DNA from: Streptomyces sp. TRM68416
GTDB lineage: Bacteria; Actinomycetota; Actinomycetes; Streptomycetales; Streptomycetaceae
Length of the DNA stretch: 64,000 nucleotides
NCBI RefSeq assembly: GCF_014596915.1
Contig: NZ_JACVWU010000001.1
Coordinates: 248,001 to 312,000, forward strand
Reading direction: 5' to 3'
Shown: one piece after another, positions 8,309 to 16,875 of the stretch
Position numbering within the stretch: the stretch's first letter is position 1
Layout of the letters: the number at the start of each line of letters is the position of its first letter
Program-made: the position numbers and the translations under genes
Notes under the pieces: model-generated
The model's input: the letters and a program-made list of their open reading frames with translations, nothing else
Database searches by the model: none
Told to the model about the DNA's origin: nothing

Positions 8309-9048
8309 CGGGCGTCCGCCTCGGGGAGCTTGGGCAGGTGGGGCTTGGTCGCGTAGGCCACGAAGCTCTTGCCGATCAGCGGGTTCAGGGCCTGCTCGGC
8401 GACCCGGGTGGCCAGCGGCTTCTTCATGATGTCCCAGACCAGCAGCTTGTGGTACGCCCGCACCGGCAGCGCCTTGTCGTTGTCGACGCCGAACGCGCAC
8501 TTCAGCCACCAGTACGGGGAGTGCAGCGCGTGGGCGTGGTGCGTGCCGTACGGCTTGAGGCCGGCCTCGCGGATCTTCGCGAGCAGTTCGTCCGCCTTGT
8601 AGATGCGGATGTGGCCGCCCTCGACCTCGTGGTAGGCGTCGGACAGCGTCCAGCACACCTTCTCGGGGCCGTAGCGGGGGACGGTGATGGCGATCCGGCC
8701 GCCGGGCCTGAGCACGCGGACCATCTCGGCGAGGACGCCCTTGTCGTCCGGGATGTGCTCCATGACCTCGGAGATGATCACGACGTCGAAGGACTCGTCG
8801 GGGAACGGCAGGGCCAGGGCGTCGCCCTCCATCGCGGTGGCCGTGGCGCCCTCGGGGGCCTCGCCGGCCTCCTTCATCGCCGCGAACCACTTGGCGACCT
8901 CGCGGATCTCCTCGCCGTTCTGGTCGAGGGCCACGACCTGGGCGCCGCGCCGGTAGCACTCGAAGGCGTGCCGGCCGGCTCCGCAGCCGAGATCGAGGAC
9001 TCGGTCGCCCGGGGCGAGCGGGAACCGGGAGAAGTCGACGGTCAGCAC
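8305..9048 (-). CDS. SAM-dependent methyltransferase (UbiE/Methyltransf_11 type)
   Basis: A 247-residue methyltransferase. GDRVLDLGCGAGRHAFE (about residues 14-30) is SAM motif I, VVALDQN is the ribose-binding acidic loop, FDVVIISEVMEHIPDD is motif II and VRVLRPGGRIAITVP is motif III. The C-terminal 80 residues are a less conserved cap. It begins at GTG 9048, overlapping the glycosyltransferase stop by 7 nt, and ends in a 4-nt overlap with the toroid-fold gene. This tight coupling implies one pathway. Confidence 0.85.
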   Translation of the reverse strand: MLTVDFSRFPLAPGDRVLDLGCGAGRHAFECYRRGAQVVALDQNGEEIREVAKWFAAMKEAGEAPEGATATAMEGDALALPFPDESFDVVIISEVMEHIPDDKGVLAEMVRVLRPGGRIAITVPRYGPEKVCWTLSDAYHEVEGGHIRIYKADELLAKIREAGLKPYGTHHAHALHSPYWWLKCAFGVDNDKALPVRAYHKLLVWDIMKKPLATRVAEQALNPLIGKSFVAYATKPHLPKLPEADAR

Positions 9049-10445
9049 GTGGCCCTGCTTTCGCGATCGGATACATCGGGTTCAACGTCAACAACTTCTG
9101 GAGCACCCGCGGCGGCGGGCGCGCCCCCCGTAGGAGCCGCGGCCGCGCCTCCCGTCGAACGGGCGACGGCCTCGCGGTAGTGGGCCACCGTGCCCTCCGC
9201 CGCCCGCGCCCAGGTGAAGTGCCGCAGGACCCGCTCGCGCCCGGCGGAGCCCAGTCGCAGCCGCAGGTCCGGGTCGCCGAGGAGCCGACTCAGGCCGGCG
9301 GCCAGCGCGCCCGCGTCCCCCGGCGGGACCGCCAGGCACGTCTCCCCGTCCCGCCCGGCGACCTCCGGGATCGCCCCGCCGGTCGTGGCGAGCAGCGGCG
9401 TTCCCGTGGCCATGGCCTCGGCGGCGGGGAGGGAGAAGCCCTCGTAGAGGGAGGGCACGCAGGCGACCTCGGCCGAGCGGATCAGGTCGACGAGTTCGCC
9501 GTCGGAGATGCCCTTGACGAAGCGGACGGCGCCTTCGAGGCCGTAGCGCTCGACGGTCTGGGCGACCGGGCCCTCGGTGGGCCGCTTGCCGACGACGACG
9601 AGGTGGGCGTCGGGGTGCTCGGTGCGCGTCTTGGCGAGGGCCTCGACGAGGAAGACCAGGCCCTTGAGCGGCACGTCCGCGCTGGAGGTCGTCACGATCC
9701 GGCCCGGCACCACCGGCACCGACGGATCCGGCTTGAACAGGTCCGTGTCGGCGCCGATGTGGACGACGTGGACGCGGTCCTCGCGGACGCCGAGGTGGTC
9801 GACGATCTCCGCGCGCGAGGTGCCGGAGACGGTGAGCACGGAGGGCAGCCGCCGGGCGACGCGCTTCTGCATCCGGGTGAAGGCGTACCAGCGGCGTACG
9901 GAGTAGCCGCGCCGCCATCCCTCGGCGGCGTCCAGCTCCAACTGCCGGTCCACGGTGATGGGGTGGTGGATGGTGGTGACCAGGGGGGCGCCGATGTCGC
10001 CCAACAGGCCGTAGCCGAGGGTCTGGTTGTCGTGCACGACGTCGAACCGGCCGCGCAGGGCGCGCAGATGGCGGCGGGCGCGCAGCGAGAAGGTGAGCGG
10101 TTCGGGGAAGCCGCCGGTCCACATCGTCGCCACTTCGAGGGCGTCGATCCAGTCGCGGTACTCGTCCCTCTTCGGGGTGCGGAAGGGGTCGGGCGAGCGG
10201 TACAGGTCGAGGCTGGGCAACTCGACCAGCGGGACCCCTTCGTCGAGCACGGGGTAGGGCTGGGCGCCGATGACCTCGACCCGGTGGCCGAGGCGGGCCA
10301 GCTCGCGGGAGAGGTGGCGGACGTAGACGCCCTGGCCGCCGCAGAACGGGTTCCCTTTGTAGGTGAGAAGCGCGATGTCGAGCGGTCGCCCGCCGTCCGC
10401 GGCGGGGCCCTCGGGGGAACCCGCCTGACTGGCCTCAGCGGTCAC
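9042..10445 (-). CDS. GT4-family retaining glycosyltransferase
   Basis: A 467-residue GT-B enzyme. The N-terminal acceptor domain contains NPFCGGQGVYVRHLSREL. The C-terminal nucleotide-sugar domain contains TSSADVPLKGLVFLVEALA and the EX7E region SLYEGFSLPAAEAMATG. The last 45 residues are low complexity (Ala/Gly/Pro). It is the first gene of a three-gene coupled operon and divergent from kstR. A perfect match to the KstR operator consensus lies 55 bp upstream of its start, so the operon may belong to the KstR regulon. Acceptor and sugar are unknown. Confidence 0.85.
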   Translation of the reverse strand: MTAEASQAGSPEGPAADGGRPLDIALLTYKGNPFCGGQGVYVRHLSRELARLGHRVEVIGAQPYPVLDEGVPLVELPSLDLYRSPDPFRTPKRDEYRDWIDALEVATMWTGGFPEPLTFSLRARRHLRALRGRFDVVHDNQTLGYGLLGDIGAPLVTTIHHPITVDRQLELDAAEGWRRGYSVRRWYAFTRMQKRVARRLPSVLTVSGTSRAEIVDHLGVREDRVHVVHIGADTDLFKPDPSVPVVPGRIVTTSSADVPLKGLVFLVEALAKTRTEHPDAHLVVVGKRPTEGPVAQTVERYGLEGAVRFVKGISDGELVDLIRSAEVACVPSLYEGFSLPAAEAMATGTPLLATTGGAIPEVAGRDGETCLAVPPGDAGALAAGLSRLLGDPDLRLRLGSAGRERVLRHFTWARAAEGTVAHYREAVARSTGGAAAAPTGGAPAAAGAPEVVDVEPDVSDRESRATC

Positions 10446-10499
10446 TCCGGGCCCCCTTCTCCCTGCACTGTCCCGCGAGATTACGCCGGGACGCTAATC

Positions 10500-10513
10500 T
10501 AGAACAAGTTACA
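10500..10513. promoter_or_regulatory. KstR operator in the kstR/GT4 divergent promoter
   Basis: TAGAACAAGTTACA matches the published KstR consensus TNNAACNNGTTNNA at all fixed positions. It sits 55 bp upstream of the GT4 start and 142 bp upstream of the kstR start, placed for autoregulation and for control of the glycosyltransferase operon. Confidence 0.7.
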
Positions 10514-10654
10514 GACTTGATCGTTCAAGAGGCTCTGAATCTACCGGCAGGTAGCGGCGCTGGGAGCGGTGGATCGGGTGATTCACGCCACGGCCGAGGC
10601 CTGGCATGCTCTGTGTGATCACCAGGCCTCACCGACTGTCACGGAACGGGATCC

Positions 10655-11278
10655 ATGCCTGCGGAAGCAAGTAGCGCACGCCCCGCCACTCCGCCGCTCA
10701 CCGAGCGGCAGGAGGCGCGCCGCCGCCGCATCCTGCACGCGAGCGCGCAGCTCGCCAGCCGGGGTGGTTTCGACGCCGTGCAGATGCGCGAGGTGGCCGA
10801 GTCCTCCCAGGTGGCCCTCGGTACGCTCTACCGCTACTTCCCGTCCAAGATCCATCTGCTGGTCGCCACGATGCAGGACCAGCTGGAGCACATGCACGGC
10901 ACGCTGCGCAAGAAGCCGCCAGCCGGGGACACGGCCGCGCAGCGGGTGGCGGAGACGCTGATGCGGGCCTTCCGGGCACTGCAGCGCGAGCCGCACCTCG
11001 CGGACGCCATGGTCCGCGCCCTGACCTTCGCGGACCGCAGCGTCTCCCCCGAGGTGGACCAGGTATCCCGGCAGACGACCGCGATCATCCTGGACGCGAT
11101 GGGCCAGGAGAACCCGACACCGCAGCAGCTCTCCGCGGTCCGCGTCATCGAGCACACCTGGCACTCGGCGCTGATCACCTGGTTGTCGGGGCGGGCCTCG
11201 ATCGCCCAGGTGAAGATCGACATCGAGACGGTGTGCCGCCTGATCGACCTGACGGCCCCCGAGGGCCGGGACATGTGA
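10655..11278 (+). CDS. kstR: TetR-family repressor, KstR-like (steroid catabolism)
   Basis: A 207-residue TetR regulator. The DNA-binding N-terminus, after about 18 residues, has RRRRILHASAQLASRGGF, then DAVQMREVAESSQVALGTLY and RYFPSKIHLLVATMQ. These closely resemble mycobacterial and rhodococcal KstR. KstR represses cholesterol/steroid side-chain and ring degradation genes and is released by steroid-CoA ligands (established for the family). In-window candidate targets carrying its operator include this gene, the aldehyde dehydrogenase-ferredoxin pair, an MBL hydrolase and fadA5/cyp125. ATG 10655 is the only sensible start; its RBS is weak. Confidence 0.85.
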   Translation: MPAEASSARPATPPLTERQEARRRRILHASAQLASRGGFDAVQMREVAESSQVALGTLYRYFPSKIHLLVATMQDQLEHMHGTLRKKPPAGDTAAQRVAETLMRAFRALQREPHLADAMVRALTFADRSVSPEVDQVSRQTTAIILDAMGQENPTPQQLSAVRVIEHTWHSALITWLSGRASIAQVKIDIETVCRLIDLTAPEGRDM

Positions 11279-11319
11279 AGGACCTACGAGACGGGTTTCC
11301 GGACCGTCGACGTCGACAT

Positions 11320-11367
<48 letters not shown>

Positions 11368-11421
11368 GCTGGGATTTCTCCGGACAAAATCCGGATAGAC
11401 CGGAACGGATCGAGACGAAGG

Positions 11422-11655
11422 CTATTCCTCCGGCGGGAACACCGGTTCCCCGCTCCCCAGCAGACTGATCACGATCGCCTCCACGGGGCAGTTCTCCGCC
11501 GCCGCCAGGATCCGCTCGTTCGCGTCGGTCTCCGCCTCGACCGGGTGGGACTGCCGGCCGGTGTCGAGGCGGAAGCCGTCGGGGGCGTGGTGGACGCACT
11601 GGGCCGAGCCGATGCACACCGACCGGTCGACCTTGACGTGCCAGCGGTCTCCCAT
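11422..11655 (-). CDS. 3Fe-4S type ferredoxin (P450 electron donor class)
   Basis: A 77-residue small ferredoxin: C-X5-C (CIGSAQC) followed by HAPDGF and a distal CP (AAENCPVEAI) matches single-cluster [3Fe-4S] ferredoxins such as SoyB/SuaB that feed cytochromes P450. ATG 11655 is preceded by GGGTAGGGAGG, part of which overlaps the aldehyde dehydrogenase stop (6 bp away). Co-transcription with the aldehyde dehydrogenase from a promoter with a KstR-type operator suggests it serves steroid oxidation. CYP125 encoded at 40 kb has no ferredoxin beside it and is a natural partner (inference). Confidence 0.88.
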   Translation of the reverse strand: MGDRWHVKVDRSVCIGSAQCVHHAPDGFRLDTGRQSHPVEAETDANERILAAAENCPVEAIVISLLGSGEPVFPPEE

Positions 11656-11660
11656 CCTCC

Positions 11661-13118
11661 CTACCCTTCCCAGCCCGCCGGGAGATGGATCATCTTGTGC
11701 TCCAGGTACTCGCCGTACCCCTCCGGCCCGAACTCCCGCCCCAGCCCGGAGTCCTTGTAGCCGCCGAACGGGCCGAGCATGTCGAGGCTGAAGGTGTTGA
11801 CCGAGTAGGTGCCGGTACGGACCCGGCGGGCGACCTCGATGCCGCGCTCGACGTCGGCCGTCCACACGCTGCCGCTGAGCCCGTAGTCGGAGTCGTTGGC
11901 GATCTTCACGGCCTCGGTCTCGTCGCCGTAGGGCAGCAGGCAGATGACCGGGCCGAAGATCTCCTCGCGGGCGATCCGCATGGAGTTGTCGACGTCGCCG
12001 AAGAGGGTCGGTTCGACGTACCAGCCCTTCTCCAGGCCCGGCGGGCGTCCGCCGCCCGTGAGGATCTTCGCGCCCTCCTCCTGGCCGATGCGGATGTAGT
12101 CGAGGTTCCTGCGCTGCTGGCGCCGCGCCACCAGCGGGCCGACCTGCGTCGCCGGGTCCAGCGGGTCGCCGACCACCAGGGCGCCCGCCGCCGCGGCGAA
12201 GGCCTCGGCGAACTCGTCGTAGCGCGAGCGCGGCAGCAGGATGCGCGTCTGGGCCACGCACGCCTGTCCGTTGTTCATCCAGGCGGCCGGTACGACCCCG
12301 GCGACCGTCGACTCGACGTCCGCGTCCGGCAGGACGACCGCGGCCGACTTGCCGCCCAACTCCAGCGTCACCCGGGTGAGATGGCGGGCGGCCACCTCCA
12401 TGACCCGCTTCCCCGCCGCCACCGACCCGGTGAAGGAGACCTTGTCGACACCCGGGTGCCCGACCAGGTACTCGCTGACCTCACGGTCCGCCGGGAGGAT
12501 CGACAGCACGCCCTCGGGCAGCCCCGCGTCCTGCGCGATCTCGGCGAGCAGGTAGGCGTCCAGCGGCGACTCGGGGGACGGCTTGAGCACGACCGTGCAG
12601 CCGGTGAGCAGCGCGGGCGCGAGCTTGGCGGCGGCGATGAACTGCGGGACGTTCCAGGGCACTACGGCCGCCACGACCCCGACCGGCTCGCGGCGCACGA
12701 GGATCTTCCCGAGGACTCCGTCGCGCTGCTCCTCGTAGGTGAAGTTCCGTGCGACCGTGATCGCCGCGTCCCACACCATCATCGCGCCGAGCGCCTGGGC
12801 GAGGACGCTCCAGGAGTACGGGGAGCCGTTCTCGGCGGAGATGACGCGGGCGATCTCCTCGTGGCGGGCGAGGATGCCGTCCTTGATGCGGGTGACGACC
12901 TCGATGCGCTCGTCGAGGCTCGCGTGCGGCCAGGGCCCCTCGTCGAACGCCCGGCGCGCCGCCGCGACCGCCCGGTCCACGTCCGCGGGCGAGGCGTGCG
13001 GGACGCGCCCGATGACCTCCTCGGTGTGCGGGGAGATCACCTCGATGACGTCCGTGCCGAGGGGGTCGGTCAACTCCCCGCCGATGAACAGCTGTCCGTG
13101 TTCCACGAGCTCGGTCAT
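11661..13118 (-). CDS. NAD(P)-dependent aldehyde dehydrogenase, KstR-regulon type
   Basis: A 485-residue ALDH-superfamily enzyme oxidising an aldehyde to an acid. Catalytic residues are visible: N156 in PWNVPQ, E253 in LELGGKS and C287 in NNGQACVAQ; the cofactor-binding KPSPESP follows TVVL. RBS GGAGG precedes ATG 13118. Upstream lie three 17-bp tandem repeats, then a KstR-like operator. By family knowledge KstR-controlled ALDHs exist in mycobacterial steroid catabolism; oxidation of a steroid side-chain aldehyde is a reasonable inference. An integrative element lies immediately beyond its promoter. Confidence 0.88.
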   Translation of the reverse strand: MTELVEHGQLFIGGELTDPLGTDVIEVISPHTEEVIGRVPHASPADVDRAVAAARRAFDEGPWPHASLDERIEVVTRIKDGILARHEEIARVISAENGSPYSWSVLAQALGAMMVWDAAITVARNFTYEEQRDGVLGKILVRREPVGVVAAVVPWNVPQFIAAAKLAPALLTGCTVVLKPSPESPLDAYLLAEIAQDAGLPEGVLSILPADREVSEYLVGHPGVDKVSFTGSVAAGKRVMEVAARHLTRVTLELGGKSAAVVLPDADVESTVAGVVPAAWMNNGQACVAQTRILLPRSRYDEFAEAFAAAAGALVVGDPLDPATQVGPLVARRQQRRNLDYIRIGQEEGAKILTGGGRPPGLEKGWYVEPTLFGDVDNSMRIAREEIFGPVICLLPYGDETEAVKIANDSDYGLSGSVWTADVERGIEVARRVRTGTYSVNTFSLDMLGPFGGYKDSGLGREFGPEGYGEYLEHKMIHLPAGWEG

Positions 13119-13165
13119 GCCCGACGCCTCCTGCGGAGCTGGAGCGGGTTTCTTGATCTGCCTGG

Positions 13166-13216
13166 TTCTGCTTGGTTCCTGGTTCTACTTGGTTCCTGGC
13201 CCTGCTTGGTTCCTGT
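13166..13216. repeat. Three 17-bp tandem repeats in the ALDH leader
   Basis: Units at 13166-13182, 13183-13199 and 13200-13216 share the form TTCTGCTTGGTTCCTGG with few changes. They lie between the KstR-like operator and the ALDH start, in the promoter or 5' leader. Confidence 0.75.
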
Positions 13217-13243
13217 CGCCGCTTTGGTTTCTGACGTTGTTTC

Positions 13244-13270
13244 AGAACTGATACCAGTTCTAGTTAAAGT
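13244..13270. promoter_or_regulatory. KstR-like operator overlapping the AICE attL
   Basis: AGAACTG-N4-CAGTTCT (13244-13261) is an 18-bp palindrome. TGATACCAGTTCTA (13249-13262) fits the KstR consensus with one mismatch. The segment 13247-13270 is also one copy of the imperfect 24-bp direct repeat bounding the integrative element (other copy 23568-23591; 21 of 24 identical, including an unbroken 14-bp core). It thus serves as ALDH operator and left attachment site. Confidence 0.6.
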
Positions 13271-13292
13271 AGTCCACGGATGGGACGAGAAT

Positions 13293-13326
13293 GCCCCTGA
13301 CCAGCGGTTTCCCGGTGATCAGGGGC
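13293..13326. terminator. Hairpin between attL and the int stop codon
   Basis: GCCCCTGA and TCAGGGGC form an 8-bp stem with an 18-nt loop, downstream of the leftward int gene. It could end the int-xis-rep transcript before it reaches the host ALDH promoter. Confidence 0.45.
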
Positions 13327-13347
13327 AGGCTCAGCACGCGTGGGCCG

Positions 13348-14595
13348 TCAGGGGGCCGTCGGGGGCTTTCGGGCCGTGCGGTACATCGCGTCGACAGCCT
13401 TCCGCGTGCGCGTCTCGCTGGTCGGCATGAGGTGGGTGTAGGTCCGGAGCGTGAAGCCGGCGTCCGCGTGACCGAGGTACGCGCTCAGGGCCTTGATGCT
13501 CTCCCCCGCGTCGAGGAGAACCGAGGCGTAGAAGTGCCGCAGCGCGTGCATGCCGTCTTCGCGGGCTTCCTTGTACCGCTCCCCCGGTCCGGGCTTGGGG
13601 ATCACTCCCGCAGCGGCAAGGGCAGGCTTCCAGGCGTGCGCGTTGAAGGCGTTGCGCCAGACTGCCCCGCCCTCAACGCCTGTGAAGTACAACAGCTTGG
13701 TCACCGGCTCTCCGTCGGGGCGCATCCACGGAAGCGTGACCTCTGCCGGTGGGAAGGCCGTCATGTGTTCTGCGAGCGCGAAGGCGACCGAGTCCGGCAA
13801 CGGCACGTCACGGAGCTTGCCGTTCTTCGGCGGAGCGAAGACCAACTTCCGGTCCACGATCTTGACCTGTTGGGTCACGTGCAGGATCCCGGACAACGGG
13901 TCCGCCTCGTCAACGGGCAGCCCGAAGATCTCCCCTTGCCGAAGGCCGCAGCCGGCGCCGACGTCGACCATCACCCGGAACCGGTCAGGCAGCCCCCGCC
14001 GCACAGTGAACACACGGTCAGCAGACCAAGGAGTGACACGCCCCGGCGAGGGCTTCGGACGCCGGACCGAGCCCGCTCGGCAGGGATTGCGCGCGAGACG
14101 GCCGTCATCAACGGCGGCTGAGAGCACCGCCGATACGTTTCCGAAGATCACGCGCCGAGACGAGCCGGCGCTTCCCGCATCCTCCAGCTTGCGCACCCAG
14201 GCCCGAATGTCAGACGGCTGGAGCGAGGAGAGCGGACGATTTCCGAGGTACGGGAAGGCATGCAGCCGAAGGCGACGCTCCGTGTGCTCACGAGTCGTCG
14301 GGTCGGTTGTCTGCCCCGTCAGCCACTCGGTGGCGTACTGCTGAAACGTGACCTTCCCGGCCACGGGGTCGACGTACTGACCGCGCGACATGTCGGACTC
14401 GATGTTGGTGAGCCACGTCTCGGCAAGCCGCTTCTTGCCATCGGGGAAGCTCTTGGACTTCTCACTCCCGTCGGGGGCGACGTAGCGCGCGCGGTAGCGC
14501 ATACCGGTTCCATGGCGCTCGGTCTTGACCTTGGCCGACTTGCCGTTAGGCCCGGTCTCGGTCTTGTACCAGCGGTCTTGGATGTGTCCGGCCAT
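13348..14595 (-). CDS. int: Tyrosine-type site-specific integrase
   Basis: A 415-residue phage-type integrase. It has an N-terminal arm-binding region, a SAM-like core-binding domain (about 80-180) and the catalytic domain. Catalytic residues are Arg in GLRQGEIFGL, His-x-x-Arg in HALRHFYAS, His in YLGHADAG and the Tyr nucleophile in RTYTHL. ATG 14595 overlaps the xis stop by one base (TGATG), so the upstream 37-codon extension is rejected. It sits next to the left attachment repeat, as in pSAM2. It would integrate and, with Xis, excise the element. Confidence 0.95.
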   Translation of the reverse strand: MAGHIQDRWYKTETGPNGKSAKVKTERHGTGMRYRARYVAPDGSEKSKSFPDGKKRLAETWLTNIESDMSRGQYVDPVAGKVTFQQYATEWLTGQTTDPTTREHTERRLRLHAFPYLGNRPLSSLQPSDIRAWVRKLEDAGSAGSSRRVIFGNVSAVLSAAVDDGRLARNPCRAGSVRRPKPSPGRVTPWSADRVFTVRRGLPDRFRVMVDVGAGCGLRQGEIFGLPVDEADPLSGILHVTQQVKIVDRKLVFAPPKNGKLRDVPLPDSVAFALAEHMTAFPPAEVTLPWMRPDGEPVTKLLYFTGVEGGAVWRNAFNAHAWKPALAAAGVIPKPGPGERYKEAREDGMHALRHFYASVLLDAGESIKALSAYLGHADAGFTLRTYTHLMPTSETRTRKAVDAMYRTARKPPTAP

Positions 14596-14792
14596 CAGGC
14601 AGCCCCTTCCGTCCGGGACTCGACCCAGGCCCGTACGACCTCGGGGTCGAAGCGGAGGTAGCGGCCGACGCGGAAGCCTCGCGGCCCGATGCCCTTGCGG
14701 CGCCACTGGTAGACGGTCTCGACGCTGGGCAGGCGGAACAGGGTCACGAGATCTTCCGGCATCAGGTACTTATCAGGCAGCGATCCCTTCAT
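14595..14792 (-). CDS. xis: Excisionase, MerR/HTH_17-type DNA-binding protein
   Basis: A 65-residue winged-helix excisionase. MPEDLVTLFRLPSVETVYQW, then GRYLRFDPEVVRAWVE, is the classic HTH_17 pattern. It overlaps rep at its start (ATGA) and int at its end (TGATG), so rep, xis and int form one coupled unit. It directs Int toward excision, as shown for pSAM2 Xis. Confidence 0.93.
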   Translation of the reverse strand: MKGSLPDKYLMPEDLVTLFRLPSVETVYQWRRKGIGPRGFRVGRYLRFDPEVVRAWVESRTEGAA

Positions 14793-16180
14793 GCGGCCAC
14801 CTCCCGCTCGTCCAGGTCTGCGAGGGCTTCACGGGCGGCCTCGCGGTTGAGTTGGATCTCGCGGCGGATGTTGGCGGCGAGCCAGGATTCGCCGGGGGTG
14901 TGGCCGTGGCCGGCGTAGGCCCAATGGGCGAGGGTCAGCGTGGTCGCCTCGGTCTCGTCGTCGGGGTCGGGCAGGCCGAGGGCCTCGCGTTGCTGCTGCG
15001 CGCGGTAGTCGGCGCGGACCTGGCGCAGCGCGCCCAGGGTGGTGGAGTAGCGGCGGGACTTGGTGGAGAAGTGGCCCCGGAAGCCGAGCATGTGAGCCCA
15101 GTCCAGGAGCTTGCGATCCGGATAGAGGGAGTGCAGGTCCAAGCACGCTTCGATGAGCCGGCGGGGGTGATCCGGGACGCCCAGCAGGATCAGGGCTTCC
15201 TTGTTGCCGACCCGGCGGTCCACCGTGCCCGTGGTCTCCGCTGCCTTGGTGGCGTACTTGGCCACGTAGGAGGCGACGGCCTGTTCGGTGATCTCCTCGC
15301 CGTGACCGAAGGCGCCGATCGGCTGTACGTCAAGCTGGGTGCCCCAGCGCAGAACGCGGGCCGGTTGGTCCCTGGCCGGGGGGACGTCGACCGCGACACG
15401 GGCGGCGGCGGCACGGATGGCGTCGGTGAGCAGGTCGAGGGTGGCCCAGGCCGGCGGGGGTGAGTCGGGCCCGTCCGGTCCGTCGAAGCGGATCACGGCA
15501 TGGAAGTGCACGGCCCCGCGCTTCTGGTACTCGGCGACCTTGCCGAAGGAGACGCGGGACTGTTCCCGGGCGTCCTTCTGCGTGAGCCCGGCTCTCTTGG
15601 CGATCTCGCGGCGCAGGTAGATCGTGAAGTAGCGCCACAGCTCGGAGGCGTGGTTGTTCCACAGCACCGCGCCCGCGTAGTCGTAGGAGGCGGGGTCGAG
15701 CGGGGTGCCGAGTTCGGGGGCGTCCTCGCGGTGCTTCTGGCCGCAGCGGCAGGGCCGGTTGCCGGGGCGGTTGTGGACGGGGCCGAAGCTCGGTGCGGTG
15801 AGGGTGGCGAAGACGCGGGGGTGGTCCCGGATCGTGTGCGGGGTGCCCTTGTCCGGGTCTCCGACCAGGCCGGCGCGGATGAGGTGGTAGGTGTCGCCGG
15901 CGTAGGTCCAGGCGCACGAGGGGCAGCGGGAGGCACGCCGGTTACCGCAGGCCAGGCGGAGCCGGCCGCCGGGTTCGGTGTCGGTGCTGTAGGCGTGCAG
16001 GATCTGTCCGGTGGCCCGGTCGCGGGTGACGGTCGAGCCGGTGAGGTGGATCGGGTCGGAGCAGCCGCCGGTGCGGCGGATCTGTTCCTGGATGCGGTCG
16101 AAGCCGGGAGACCCGGCCAGCCTCAGCACGTCGGTGAGGGTGGCCGGGTCCAGGCCCGCCAGGGTGGCGGTGTCGGTCAC
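14789..16180 (-). CDS. RepSA-like replication initiator
   Basis: A 463-residue rolling-circle-type initiator of AICEs and pSAM2. A Cys-rich zinc-binding segment (RASRCPSCAWTYAGDTYH, plus CRCGQKH) is followed by the metal-binding HUH-type motif in RGAVHFHAVIRFDG. WGTQLDVQPIG and SYVAKYATKA are further family signatures. GTG 16180 has AGGAGG 7 nt upstream and overlaps the methylase stop (GTGA); a longer in-frame start is less likely. It drives autonomous replication of the excised circle before transfer. Confidence 0.9.
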   Translation of the reverse strand: MTDTATLAGLDPATLTDVLRLAGSPGFDRIQEQIRRTGGCSDPIHLTGSTVTRDRATGQILHAYSTDTEPGGRLRLACGNRRASRCPSCAWTYAGDTYHLIRAGLVGDPDKGTPHTIRDHPRVFATLTAPSFGPVHNRPGNRPCRCGQKHREDAPELGTPLDPASYDYAGAVLWNNHASELWRYFTIYLRREIAKRAGLTQKDAREQSRVSFGKVAEYQKRGAVHFHAVIRFDGPDGPDSPPPAWATLDLLTDAIRAAAARVAVDVPPARDQPARVLRWGTQLDVQPIGAFGHGEEITEQAVASYVAKYATKAAETTGTVDRRVGNKEALILLGVPDHPRRLIEACLDLHSLYPDRKLLDWAHMLGFRGHFSTKSRRYSTTLGALRQVRADYRAQQQREALGLPDPDDETEATTLTLAHWAYAGHGHTPGESWLAANIRREIQLNREAAREALADLDEREVAA

Positions 16181-16875
16181 GCGAACACCTCCTGACGGGA
16201 GGTCAGGAAGGCCGTGCCGATCCACTTGGTGTAGGCGGGCGGGATCGCCTCGGTCAGCTCCTCGGGGACGTCGGTCCAGGTGATGCCCATGGCGGCCTGC
16301 ATCTCCGGCACGGTGGCCTTGCCGCCGCCATCGCCGTACGCGGCCACATAGGGGCCGTCACGGTAGACGCCGTGGCGCCAGCCACGCACGTAGCCCCGAT
16401 GCCGGGGGTGGGCCGGCTGCACGGCACCCCAGCCGCCGAGTTCGAAGTTGCGGTGGCGCAGCACGCCGAGGCCGAACATCTCACCGCACAGGGTCAGGTC
16501 TTTGCGGATCTCGGCACGACCGTTGGGCTGTTCGATCACATACGGCAGGCCCGTTCGGTCGAGCAGGGCCCGGGTGGGGGCGACGAGGTCGGTGTGCGTG
16601 CCGCCCCAGCCTTGAGAGGCGTTGGTGCCCACGGTCAGGGCGCATCCGGCCTGACAGGGCGGGGAGGCGTGCACGAGCGTGTACCGGTCGATCTCGCCGG
16701 TGGTGATCAGGTGGACGAGGTATGCGAGGGCGTCACCCCGGTGGTACGGGAACGGGTAGCGGGGACGGTCAACGATGTCGCAGCCGTCGACCGCGAACCC
16801 AGCGCGGTGGTAGCCCATCCCAGCCCCGCCGGCGCAGGAGAACAGGTCGAGAACTCGGCCCACTACGGCGGTCAT
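16177..16875 (-). CDS. DNA (cytosine-5) methyltransferase, short form
   Basis: A 232-residue C5-cytosine methylase. VLDLFSCAGGAGMGYHRAGF is motif I, HASPPCQ carries the catalytic Cys of motif IV, and YVIEQPNG corresponds to the ENV motif VI. It is shorter than typical M.HpaII-like enzymes (about 330 aa or more) and seems to have a reduced target-recognition region, as in phage and AICE methylases. It sits in the rep operon, coupled at both ends. It could protect the element from restriction on entry (inference). Target site unknown; no partner nuclease is present. Confidence 0.88.
   Translation of the reverse strand: MTAVVGRVLDLFSCAGGAGMGYHRAGFAVDGCDIVDRPRYPFPYHRGDALAYLVHLITTGEIDRYTLVHASPPCQAGCALTVGTNASQGWGGTHTDLVAPTRALLDRTGLPYVIEQPNGRAEIRKDLTLCGEMFGLGVLRHRNFELGGWGAVQPAHPRHRGYVRGWRHGVYRDGPYVAAYGDGGGKATVPEMQAAMGITWTDVPEELTEAIPPAYTKWIGTAFLTSRQEVFA

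Noticed and set aside
13271..13347. tRNA gene as the AICE attachment site
   Set aside because: No tRNA-like cloverleaf or T-loop GTTCGANTC-type sequence at either end.
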